Assembly (NCBI RefSeq): GCF_003702045.1 | Contig: NZ_RBTP01000033.1 | Span: 62,001-126,000 of the forward strand | From: Pseudomonas viridiflava | Lineage (GTDB): Bacteria > Pseudomonadota > Gammaproteobacteria > Pseudomonadales > Pseudomonadaceae | Length of the DNA: 64,000 nucleotides | Direction: 5' to 3' | Part shown: piece by piece, positions 54,971 through 62,474 of the stretch | How positions within the stretch are numbered: the first letter of the stretch is position 1 | Layout of the letters: each line of letters begins with the position of its first letter | Translations under genes and position numbers: made by a program | The notes under the pieces: generated by a model | Told to the model about the DNA's origin: nothing | Database searches by the model: none | The model's input: the letters and a program-made list of their open reading frames with translations, nothing else

Positions 54971-56149
54971 ATGCTGCTCAACCTGTTCAACGAAATGCGT
55001 GCAGCCAAAGTGCCGGTGTCCCTGCGCGAATTGCTGGACCTGATCAACGCGCTGAAACAGCGGGTGATCTTTGCCGACATCGATGAGTTCTACTTTCTGG
55101 CGCGCACCATTCTGGTTAAGGACGAGCGCCATTTCGACAAATTCGACCGGGCATTCGGTGCCTACTTCAATGGCTTGGAAAAACTTGACGATCATCTTCA
55201 GGCGCTGATCCCGGAAGACTGGTTGCGCAAGGAGTTCGAGCGCTCGCTAAGCGATGAAGAGCGGGCGCAGATCCAGTCGCTCGGTGGCCTCGACAAGCTC
55301 ATCGAAGAATTCAAGAAACGTCTTGAGGAGCAGAAGGAACGCCATGCTGGCGGCAACAAATGGATCGGCACCGGCGGCACCAGCCCGTTCGGCTCGGGCG
55401 GCTACAACCCCGAAGGCATCCGTGTCGGCGATGCAGGTGAGCGCAAGGGCAAGGCCGTTAAGGTCTGGGAGCAGCGCGAATACAAAAACCTGGATGATCA
55501 GGTGGAACTGGGTACGCGCAACATCAAAGTCGCGTTGCGGCGCTTGCGCAAGTTTGCCCGCCAGGGCGCAGCCGATGAACTGGACATCGACGGCACCATC
55601 GATCACACCGCGCGCGATGCAGGGCTTTTGAACATCCAGATGCGGCCTGAACGGCGCAACACCATCAAGTTGCTGCTGTTGTTCGACATCGGCGGCTCGA
55701 TGGATTCACACGTCAAGGTCTGCGAGGAACTGTTCTCGGCCTGCAAGACCGAGTTCAAGCACATGGAGTATTTCTACTTCCATAATTTCGTCTATGAATC
55801 GGTCTGGAAAAATAATCTGCGCCGCGGCTCGGAGCGGACATCGACCCAGGATGTGCTGCATAAATACGGCGCGGACTACAAAGTGATCTTCATTGGCGAC
55901 GCGTCTATGGCGCCGTACGAAATCACCCAGCCGGGCGGCAGTGTCGAGCACTGGAACGAAGAAGCAGGTTATGTGTGGATGCAGCGCTTCATGGCCAAGT
56001 TCAAGAAGATTATCTGGATCAACCCGTACCCGAAAGATGCCTGGGACTACACCACCTCCACCCACATCGTGCGTGATCTGATGGAAGGCCAGATGTACCC
56101 CTTGACGCTGCGCGGCCTCGAGGAAGGCATGCGTTATCTGGCCAAATGA
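54971..56149 (+). CDS. VWA domain-containing protein, CoxE-like
   Basis: 392 residues. The C-terminal VWA domain has the MIDAS start LLFDIGGSMDS; a charged linker (KKRLEEQKERHAGGNKWIGT) precedes it. Together with the adjacent MoxR ATPase it matches the MoxR-VWA two-gene module (CoxD/CoxE-like), which usually remodels metal enzymes. No CO-dehydrogenase or other cox gene is near. Confidence 0.9.
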   Translation: MLLNLFNEMRAAKVPVSLRELLDLINALKQRVIFADIDEFYFLARTILVKDERHFDKFDRAFGAYFNGLEKLDDHLQALIPEDWLRKEFERSLSDEERAQIQSLGGLDKLIEEFKKRLEEQKERHAGGNKWIGTGGTSPFGSGGYNPEGIRVGDAGERKGKAVKVWEQREYKNLDDQVELGTRNIKVALRRLRKFARQGAADELDIDGTIDHTARDAGLLNIQMRPERRNTIKLLLLFDIGGSMDSHVKVCEELFSACKTEFKHMEYFYFHNFVYESVWKNNLRRGSERTSTQDVLHKYGADYKVIFIGDASMAPYEITQPGGSVEHWNEEAGYVWMQRFMAKFKKIIWINPYPKDAWDYTTSTHIVRDLMEGQMYPLTLRGLEEGMRYLAK

Positions 56150-56169
56150 CCCGGACATGCGCCTGACCA

Positions 56170-56193
56170 AGCCAGTCATCGACTGGCTTTCTT
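56170..56193 (+). terminator. rho-independent terminator of the MoxR-VWA operon
   Basis: AGCCAGTC-ATC-GACTGGCT followed by TTCTTC. Confidence 0.8.
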
Positions 56194-56344
56194 CATGCCG
56201 ACCAACAGCACGTTGATTGTGTAACTCCGAACTACGCTCAGGTTTCCAATCACCCTTCAGACGGTCAAGTGCTGACTGAGTAAGAAGTTCTGCCGTTACT
56301 CCATCGTTTTGCCTGAGCAACCGTCGCGACCTCGCGGGTTACTT

Positions 56345-57064
56345 ATGAACGAAACGCTCGGGATCATGCAGCCGTATTTTTTTCCCTACATCGGTTACTT
56401 TCAGCTCATTGCGGCGGTAGAGCGTGGGCTTGTTTTTGATATCGTCAAATACAAACGCAAGAGCTGGATGAACCGCAATCGCGTGCTGGATGGCTATGGC
56501 GGCTGGCAGTACATCAAGGTCCCGGTCTGCGCCAAGGACGGCACACTGATCAAAGACGCACGGATCCTTGACTACACGGGCGCACATCGCCGGATCAAGA
56601 ATCAACTGGAGCACTATCGAGGCAAAGCCCCCTACTTCAAAGAGGTCCTGGCGTTACTCGACCTGACGTTCGCCCATCCAGACACCACTCATCTCTGCGA
56701 ATTGAATACTCGCTCATTGAAAGTCGTCTGTGATTATCTCGGCCTGCCCTTCAACTGGACCAACTGCTCGGACATGAAGTTTGACCTGCCGCCCATTCAA
56801 CACGCAGGACAGTGGGCGCTGGAAATCAGCACACGGGTGGAGGCCCGGCAGTACATCAATGCCACGGGTGGCCGCGATATATTCGTCACGAGCGAATGGC
56901 AGGAGCGCGGTATTGAACTGCGCTTTCTGGAACCGTCTTCACTGCACTATTGCGCCGAGCCACTCACTTTCATCGAGAACCTGTCGATACTGGACGTCCT
57001 GATGTGGAACACGCCGAAGACTGTGCTGGCCTATATACGCAATGAAACAAGGGCCATTGCATAA
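56345..57064 (+). CDS. WbqC family protein
   Basis: 239 residues from the ATG at 56345. The WbqC family start IMQPYFFPYIGYFQLIAAVE, with FDIVKYKRKSWMNRNRVL following and a late LSILDVLMWN, is unmistakable. WbqC-like proteins usually sit in polysaccharide or lipopeptide clusters and may carry out a transferase reaction; here it is isolated, with no sugar genes around, so its role is unclear. The TTACTTATG context has a weak ribosome site. Confidence 0.88.
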   Translation: MNETLGIMQPYFFPYIGYFQLIAAVERGLVFDIVKYKRKSWMNRNRVLDGYGGWQYIKVPVCAKDGTLIKDARILDYTGAHRRIKNQLEHYRGKAPYFKEVLALLDLTFAHPDTTHLCELNTRSLKVVCDYLGLPFNWTNCSDMKFDLPPIQHAGQWALEISTRVEARQYINATGGRDIFVTSEWQERGIELRFLEPSSLHYCAEPLTFIENLSILDVLMWNTPKTVLAYIRNETRAIA

Positions 57065-57131
57065 GTGGTGACCAAACAAGGCTCATCCGACGGCGCGTTC
57101 ACGGCCGCCGGATGTGCCGGGCGTCTGGAAC

Positions 57132-57656
57132 TCAGCGGTAGTCCCTTTCAAGCTGCGGCTTGCGACGCCCGCCATGCACGACCCAGCCGAGCAGCAGCAC
57201 GAAACTTTCAATCACCAGCGCCAACAGCAATGCACTGATGATGCCCCAGGCGATGACTTCCGGTGCCAGCAGAACCTGCCAGGTGTAGCCATTGAACGTC
57301 TCGCGGCGGATGTCCGGATCGGATGAAGTCGCGACGTAAAACGCTCGGGAATACCAGGGACCTTGCAGACCGAGCCATTGGCGCTCCAGCACATGGGTGC
57401 GGGTCAGCAAGGTATCGATGTTATCGGCGTCACTGCGAAACACCGGGTCTTCGCTGTTGCGGTAGTGCTGGATCAGCGCCTGGATATCGCCCTTGAAGAA
57501 CTGCGCGGCCGTGTTGTTGTAACCCTTGATCGCCTGCTGGGCTTCGATCAGGTGCGCCTCTACACGTTTGCTGTAGTCGCTGATGAAGCCGGGCACCTGA
57601 ACGCCGAACAGCAAGCCCACCGTGAACAGGACCAATCGCAGATAACTTCGCAGCAT
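57132..57656 (-). CDS. DUF2937 family membrane protein
   Basis: 174 residues from the ATG at 57656, six bases after GAGGG; an ATG at 57662 is too near the ribosome site. An N-terminal hydrophobic segment (LVLFTVGLLFGVQVPGF), a soluble middle part and a C-terminal helix (AWGIISALLLALVIESFVLL) fit the family. Function unknown. It follows the glutamine amidotransferase gene on the same strand. Confidence 0.8.
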   Translation of the reverse strand: MLRSYLRLVLFTVGLLFGVQVPGFISDYSKRVEAHLIEAQQAIKGYNNTAAQFFKGDIQALIQHYRNSEDPVFRSDADNIDTLLTRTHVLERQWLGLQGPWYSRAFYVATSSDPDIRRETFNGYTWQVLLAPEVIAWGIISALLLALVIESFVLLLGWVVHGGRRKPQLERDYR

Positions 57657-57695
57657 GAACATCCCTCTTTCATTGAATTGCGTGTCAATGCGCGC

Positions 57696-58484
57696 TTACG
57701 GCGTAACCGTTTCAGTCGAACCCTTGGCAACGCACTCACCCTTGCGCCACAGACTCCACTGGCCCGGCTCATAGGCGTTCCAGTTTTCGTTTGCGGTTAA
57801 AGGCTCGGTGGCAATAACTGTGACCACATCGTGGGGCGTGGTTTCCGCCTGAAAATCAACGATCACGTCAACGTCCTTCAAGCGAGCCGGACCGAAAGGT
57901 GCGCGCCGGGTGATCTGTACGAGTTTGGTGCTGCAAAAACAGAACAGCCAGTCGCCGTCACTCAGCAGACAGTTGAATACACCCTTGCTGCGGTATTCGC
58001 TGCAGGCCTGGATGAGTGTCGGCAACAACTGCTCGACCTCGACTGGTTCTGGAAAGGCTTCACGCACGCGGTTGAGCAGGTCACAGAATGCCGCTTCGCT
58101 GTCGGTATCGCCCACCGGACGATAGAACGTAGCACCAGGGCTGAAGTCGGCCAGTTGACCGTTGTGGGCGAAACACCAGTTACGGCCCCACAACTCGCGC
58201 ACGAAAGGATGGGTGTTGGACAGACAAACCTTGCCGACATTGGCCTGACGAATGTGGCCAATCACGACTTCGCTCTTGATGGGATAACGCTGCACCAGTT
58301 GCGCGACTTGCGATTCACAACTGGCGGCCGGATCCTGGAACAGACGCAGGCCGCGGCCTTCGTAGAACGCGATGCCCCAGCCGTCACGATGCGGGCCGGT
58401 ATTGCCGCCACGCTGCATCAGCCCGGTAAAGCTGAAAACGATATCGGTCGGGACATTGGCGCTCATGCCCAGTAGTTCACACAT
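57696..58484 (-). CDS. class II glutamine amidotransferase (YafJ type)
   Basis: 262 residues starting [14 protein letters not shown], so Cys2 is the N-terminal nucleophile. The Gn-AT II glutaminase motifs are [22 protein letters not shown] and [13 protein letters not shown]. No synthetase domain is attached. The family member YafJ is a probable glutamine hydrolase of unknown partner. Confidence 0.92.
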   Translation of the reverse strand: MCELLGMSANVPTDIVFSFTGLMQRGGNTGPHRDGWGIAFYEGRGLRLFQDPAASCESQVAQLVQRYPIKSEVVIGHIRQANVGKVCLSNTHPFVRELWGRNWCFAHNGQLADFSPGATFYRPVGDTDSEAAFCDLLNRVREAFPEPVEVEQLLPTLIQACSEYRSKGVFNCLLSDGDWLFCFCSTKLVQITRRAPFGPARLKDVDVIVDFQAETTPHDVVTVIATEPLTANENWNAYEPGQWSLWRKGECVAKGSTETVTP

Positions 58485-58560
58485 GCTCAGGTTCTCGCTT
58501 CAAGACATTGTGCAGCGGGTCATGCGCTGCACACGGCAGCGCAGGCCAACGAAGCGGGAC

Positions 58561-59043
58561 TTACAGACGCGGCTCGACCCGTTCGCCACGTGCCGACGCG
58601 GCCGGAGCCGGCACAGCCGGCTTGCGGCCATAGCCGTCGTCACGGGCGAACGGTTCGTCCTCGGCATCCACTTCGGCAGGTTCGGCGGCGGGCTGTGGTT
58701 GACGGGCCTTACGGTTTTTCTCGATCGGCCAGCGAATCAGCACGAACAGCAGATAGGCGCCGAAGGCGAACATGCCGTACATCGCCAGATCCGAAACGGC
58801 GGTCCATACGTTGCTGCCAACCTTGAACATCAGGTCCAGCGCAGTGATCGCCACGGCAGGTGCGTAGGCATCCTTGACAGGGTCAACCAGGGTGGGAGTC
58901 AACAGCAACACGGCAGCGATGACTCGCAGCGGCTCCTTGAGGTAGCGCCACATCCAGCCGGTCATCAGAAACCACACCAACAGGCAGCCCAGCGCAGCGA
59001 AGGCGTACAGGCTCCAGGCGATCAGATAGTCGTTCTCGGTCAT
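58561..59043 (-). CDS. hypothetical integral membrane protein
   Basis: 160 residues from the ATG at 59043. Three or four helices (LIAWSLYAFAALGCLLVWFL, VIAAVLLLTPTLVDP, LAMYGMFAFGAYLLFVLIRW) lead to a hydrophilic, proline- and acid-rich cytoplasmic tail. The pattern recurs in pseudomonads but I know no functional name. It lies upstream of the amidotransferase gene on the same strand. Confidence 0.8.
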   Translation of the reverse strand: MTENDYLIAWSLYAFAALGCLLVWFLMTGWMWRYLKEPLRVIAAVLLLTPTLVDPVKDAYAPAVAITALDLMFKVGSNVWTAVSDLAMYGMFAFGAYLLFVLIRWPIEKNRKARQPQPAAEPAEVDAEDEPFARDDGYGRKPAVPAPAASARGERVEPRL

Positions 59044-59175
59044 GTCGTCCGTGGTAAGGGAGGTAAAGAGGCGCTTATGATAACGGCTTTTCACTGCCCC
59101 GGCTTGCCTGGGTTGTTCAATCGGCGCAGCGTGTCCCGATATTTACTTGATTGACGCCTCTAGAGAGAGCCCCGC

Positions 59176-61236
59176 ATGTCCTTTTCGAATGCAACCTCCA
59201 GCGCCCCTGTCGCTCGCAAGGCCGACGGCCCCGACCCCTACGCCTGGCTGCAAAACCGCGACACGGATGAGGTGCTTGATTACCTGAAAGCTGAAAACAG
59301 TTATCAGGAAGCACAACTGGCAGACCAGCGCGAATTGCGCGAAACGCTGTTTCAGGAGATCAAGAGCCGCATCCTTGAAACCGACCTGTCGCTGCCCTCG
59401 CCTTGGGGCCCCTACCTGTATTACACCCGCACCACACAGGGCGATGAGTACGCGCGGCATTACCGCTGCCCGCGTCCGGCGGACGATTCGAACACCGTGG
59501 ACGACAGCCACGAAGAACTGCTGCTGGACCCTAACGTACTGGCCGATGGCGGGTTCTTCTCGTTGGGCGCGTTCAGCATCAGCCCTGATCACCAGCGGCT
59601 GGCCTACAGCCTGGACACCAGTGGCGACGAGGTTTATCAGCTTTACGTCAAAGAATTGAGCACTGGCCAGGTCAGCAGCCTGCCTTTCAAGGATTGCGAT
59701 GGCAGCATGACGTGGGCCAACGACAGCCAGACGCTGTTCTTCGGTGAACTGGACGACACTCACCGTCCGCACAAGCTCTATCGCCACACGCTGGGTCACG
59801 AGACTGCCGATCAGGTGTTTCACGAGCCGGATGGCCGCTTCTTCCTGCATTGTTTTCGCACCAGCTCCGAACGCCAGCTGGTGCTGTTGCTCAATAGCAA
59901 AACCACCAGCGAAGCCTGGGTGCTGGACGCCGAAAGTCCCGAGCAGGCCTTCACCTGCCTGGCGCCCCGTGTAGAGGGGCATGAATACTTTCCCGATCAC
60001 GGCCTGCTGAATGGCGTCTGGAGCTGGTTCATTCGCAGTAACCAGAGCGGCATCAACTTTGCGCTGTATCACGCGCCCGAACAGACGAGCAGCGTACCGA
60101 CCCGCGACGACTGGCAGACGCTGATCCCGCACAGCGATTCGGTGATGCTTGAAGGCGTCGGCCTCAACGCCAAAGGTCTTAGCCTGAGTTTGCGCGAAGG
60201 CGGCCTGCCGATCATCGAGGTGCGCCCCCAGGACCTGCCGGCCTATCGCGTCCAGTTGCCTGACGCCGCGTACAGCCTGTATGTACAGGACTCGCTGGAA
60301 TTCGACAGCCCGCGGATTCGCCTGCGCTATCAATCATTGAACCGTCCACCTCAGGTTCGGCAGCTGGAACTGGCGACCGGTGAGCAAGTGGTGCTCAAGG
60401 AAACCCCCGTGCTCGGCACGTTCGATGCCGACGCCTATGTCAGCCAGCGTCTGTGGGCGACGGCCGCTGACGGAACGCAGGTGCCTATCAGTCTGGTGGT
60501 CAAACGTGAACTGGCCGGTCAGCCGACGCCGCTTTATCTGTACGGCTACGGTGCCTACGGCGAAAGCCTGGATCCGTGGTTTTCCCACGCACGCTTGAGC
60601 CTGCTGGACCGTGGCGTAGCCTTTGCAATTGCGCATGTTCGCGGCGGTGGCGAGTTGGGTGAAGCCTGGTATCGCAACGGCAAGCAGGAACATAAGCAAA
60701 ACACGTTCGGCGACTTCATCGCTTGCGCCGAACACTTGATTGCCGAAGGGCTGACCCGCTCCGAACAACTGGTGATCAGCGGCGGCAGCGCTGGCGGCCT
60801 GTTGATGGGCGCAGTGCTCAATCAGCGTCCCGACCTGTTCAAGGCGGCGATTGCCGAAGTGCCTTTCGTCGACGTGCTCAACACCATGCTCGATCCCGAG
60901 CTGCCGCTGACCGTCACCGAGTATGACGAATGGGGCAACCCGCAAGAGCCTGAAGTTTACGCGCGCATCCAGGCTTACGCGCCTTACGAGAACGTCAGCG
61001 CTCAGGCGTATCCGGCCATGCTGGTGATCGCTGGCTACAACGACAGCCGCGTGCAGTACTGGGAAGCCGCCAAATGGGTCGCGAAATTGCGTGCAACCAA
61101 GACCGATGACAACCTGCTGCTGCTCAAGACCGAGCTGGGCGCCGGTCACGGCGGCATGAGCGGACGCTATCAAGGATTGCGTGACGTGGCGCTGGAATAC
61201 GGCTTCATCTTCAAGGTATTGCAACTGGGCGAATGA
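59176..61236 (+). CDS. ptrB: S9A serine peptidase, oligopeptidase B type
   Basis: 686 residues: an N-terminal seven-bladed beta-propeller (~1-400; e.g. LAYSLDTSGDEVYQLYVKEL) and a C-terminal alpha/beta hydrolase domain with GGSAGGLLMG (nucleophile), the Asp in YNDSRV and His in GAGHGGMSGR. Oligopeptidase B cuts short peptides after Arg/Lys. The ATG follows AGAGAGCC. A strong terminator lies 33 bases downstream. Confidence 0.91.
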   Translation: MSFSNATSSAPVARKADGPDPYAWLQNRDTDEVLDYLKAENSYQEAQLADQRELRETLFQEIKSRILETDLSLPSPWGPYLYYTRTTQGDEYARHYRCPRPADDSNTVDDSHEELLLDPNVLADGGFFSLGAFSISPDHQRLAYSLDTSGDEVYQLYVKELSTGQVSSLPFKDCDGSMTWANDSQTLFFGELDDTHRPHKLYRHTLGHETADQVFHEPDGRFFLHCFRTSSERQLVLLLNSKTTSEAWVLDAESPEQAFTCLAPRVEGHEYFPDHGLLNGVWSWFIRSNQSGINFALYHAPEQTSSVPTRDDWQTLIPHSDSVMLEGVGLNAKGLSLSLREGGLPIIEVRPQDLPAYRVQLPDAAYSLYVQDSLEFDSPRIRLRYQSLNRPPQVRQLELATGEQVVLKETPVLGTFDADAYVSQRLWATAADGTQVPISLVVKRELAGQPTPLYLYGYGAYGESLDPWFSHARLSLLDRGVAFAIAHVRGGGELGEAWYRNGKQEHKQNTFGDFIACAEHLIAEGLTRSEQLVISGGSAGGLLMGAVLNQRPDLFKAAIAEVPFVDVLNTMLDPELPLTVTEYDEWGNPQEPEVYARIQAYAPYENVSAQAYPAMLVIAGYNDSRVQYWEAAKWVAKLRATKTDDNLLLLKTELGAGHGGMSGRYQGLRDVALEYGFIFKVLQLGE

Positions 61237-61268
61237 ACTTGGCTTCAAACGCCTGTCTTACTAGCATC

Positions 61269-61293
61269 GGGGGCAAGGATATGCCCCCTTCTC
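61269..61293 (+). terminator. terminator of the oligopeptidase gene
   Basis: GGGGGCA-AGGATA-TGCCCCC, then TTCTCTG. Confidence 0.8.
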
Positions 61294-61318
61294 TGTAGCC
61301 TGATCACAAGACCGAACC

Positions 61319-61795
61319 ATGTCAGAACAACTGTCCAACCTGAATAACGCCATACGCGACATGCTGCTGGACTGCGGCCTGTTCGATACCCTGCTGCCGG
61401 GCGATTTCCTGGCGGTGTCCGGTTACTTCAACATCACCGATATTGAAAAAGGCGAGACGATTTTTGCCGAGGGCGACGCCGGAACCTTCATGTGCATCAT
61501 TCATCAGGGCACGGTGTCGGTGCAGAAGCTCAACAGCGAAGGTCAGCAGGTCGAGATCGCCACATTGCGCCGCGGCCGCGCATTCGGCGAGATGGCGGTA
61601 CTGGATGGCGAGCGTCGTTCGGCCAGTTGCATCGCTTCGACCAGTTGCCAGTTACTGAACCTGGGGCGTGACTCGCTGGACAAGATGCTGGATGAAGCCC
61701 CCAAGGTCGCGGCCAAGATCATCCGTGCGCTGGCCATTTCGCTGTCGCGACGCCTGCGCATGGTCGACGGCCAATTGCTTTCGCAACAGGTGTGA
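61319..61795 (+). CDS. cyclic nucleotide-binding domain protein
   Basis: 158 residues that are essentially one cNMP-binding domain: IEKGETIFAEGDAGTFMCII, HQGTVSVQ and the phosphate-binding cassette FGEMAVLDGERRSAS, followed by a helix-rich tail (AAKIIRALAISLSRRLRMV). No DNA-binding domain is attached, unlike Crp, so it is a stand-alone sensor or regulatory subunit. Confidence 0.87.
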   Translation: MSEQLSNLNNAIRDMLLDCGLFDTLLPGDFLAVSGYFNITDIEKGETIFAEGDAGTFMCIIHQGTVSVQKLNSEGQQVEIATLRRGRAFGEMAVLDGERRSASCIASTSCQLLNLGRDSLDKMLDEAPKVAAKIIRALAISLSRRLRMVDGQLLSQQV

Positions 61796-61861
61796 GTTTG
61801 CTCATCTGGCGCTAAACTCGCTGACATCTCGCTTTCAACGCGCACACGAACAGGTGACACC

Positions 61862-62236
61862 ATGAGCACGGCCAACCCTCCTTCCAACACTGCCAAGCTG
61901 GACCGCATTCTGGCCGACGCCCAGCGCGACCGGGAAATGGGTTACCGCGACAAGGCCCTGCGCATGTACCCGCACGTTTGCGGCCGCTGCGCCCGCGAGT
62001 TCGCCGGCAAGCGTCTGAGCGAGCTGACCGTGCATCACCGCGACCACAATCACGATAACAACCCGCAGGACGGTTCGAACTGGGAACTGCTCTGCCTGTA
62101 CTGCCACGACAACGAACACTCCCGTTATACCGATCAACAGTATTTCTCCGACAGCTCCCTCAGCTCGCCGAAAGCCTCCAAGGCCACGCACAACCCGTTC
62201 GCTGCGCTGGCAGGGTTGATGAAGAAGGATGAGTGA
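61862..62236 (+). CDS. yajD: YajD family HNH nuclease
   Basis: 124 residues. Zinc/HNH core: HVCGRCAREF, LTVHHRDHNHDNNP and LLCLYCHDNEH. A polar tail of variable sequence follows. YajD proteins are predicted HNH nucleases of unknown target. It starts 66 bases after the cNMP-binding gene and may be co-transcribed. Confidence 0.88.
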   Translation: MSTANPPSNTAKLDRILADAQRDREMGYRDKALRMYPHVCGRCAREFAGKRLSELTVHHRDHNHDNNPQDGSNWELLCLYCHDNEHSRYTDQQYFSDSSLSSPKASKATHNPFAALAGLMKKDE

Positions 62237-62307
62237 CGGGCCTCGCTGACCGTTGAGCTCACGAAGGCAATGGTGCGAACACTCTATTTTGCAGCGCTGT
62301 ATGGGGC

Positions 62308-62345
62308 TCTTCGCGAGCACGCTCGCTACCACGACGTAGAACGTG
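62308..62345. repeat. partial REP arm
   Basis: CTCTTCGCGAGCACGCTCGCTACC resembles the arm at 30479-30503 and is followed by ACGACGTAGAACGTGG, a diverged CGTAGCGCT-type segment. Confidence 0.5.
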
Positions 62346-62373
62346 GCGCTTCGGACTGGAGCCCGCCTGCAAC

Positions 62374-62389
62374 CTGACTGAAATGTAGT
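62374..62389 (+). promoter_or_regulatory. CopR-like box upstream of copA
   Basis: CTGACTGAAATGTAGT fits the CopR consensus CTGACA-N5-GTAAT at most positions and lies 85 bases before the copA ATG, suggesting copper-induced expression. Confidence 0.55.
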
Positions 62390-62474
62390 CCCCTCGCCCT
62401 CCGCCTTGTGGCCTCCTCCTGCCAATTCGCAGGCATTCTGGCCTGCGACGAACCGACCGAACGGATACGCCATC

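Noticed and set aside
54086..56149. Carbon monoxide dehydrogenase maturation genes coxD/coxE
   Set aside because: The MoxR-VWA pair is similar but no coxSLM or molybdopterin genes are nearby; MoxR-VWA modules are widespread.
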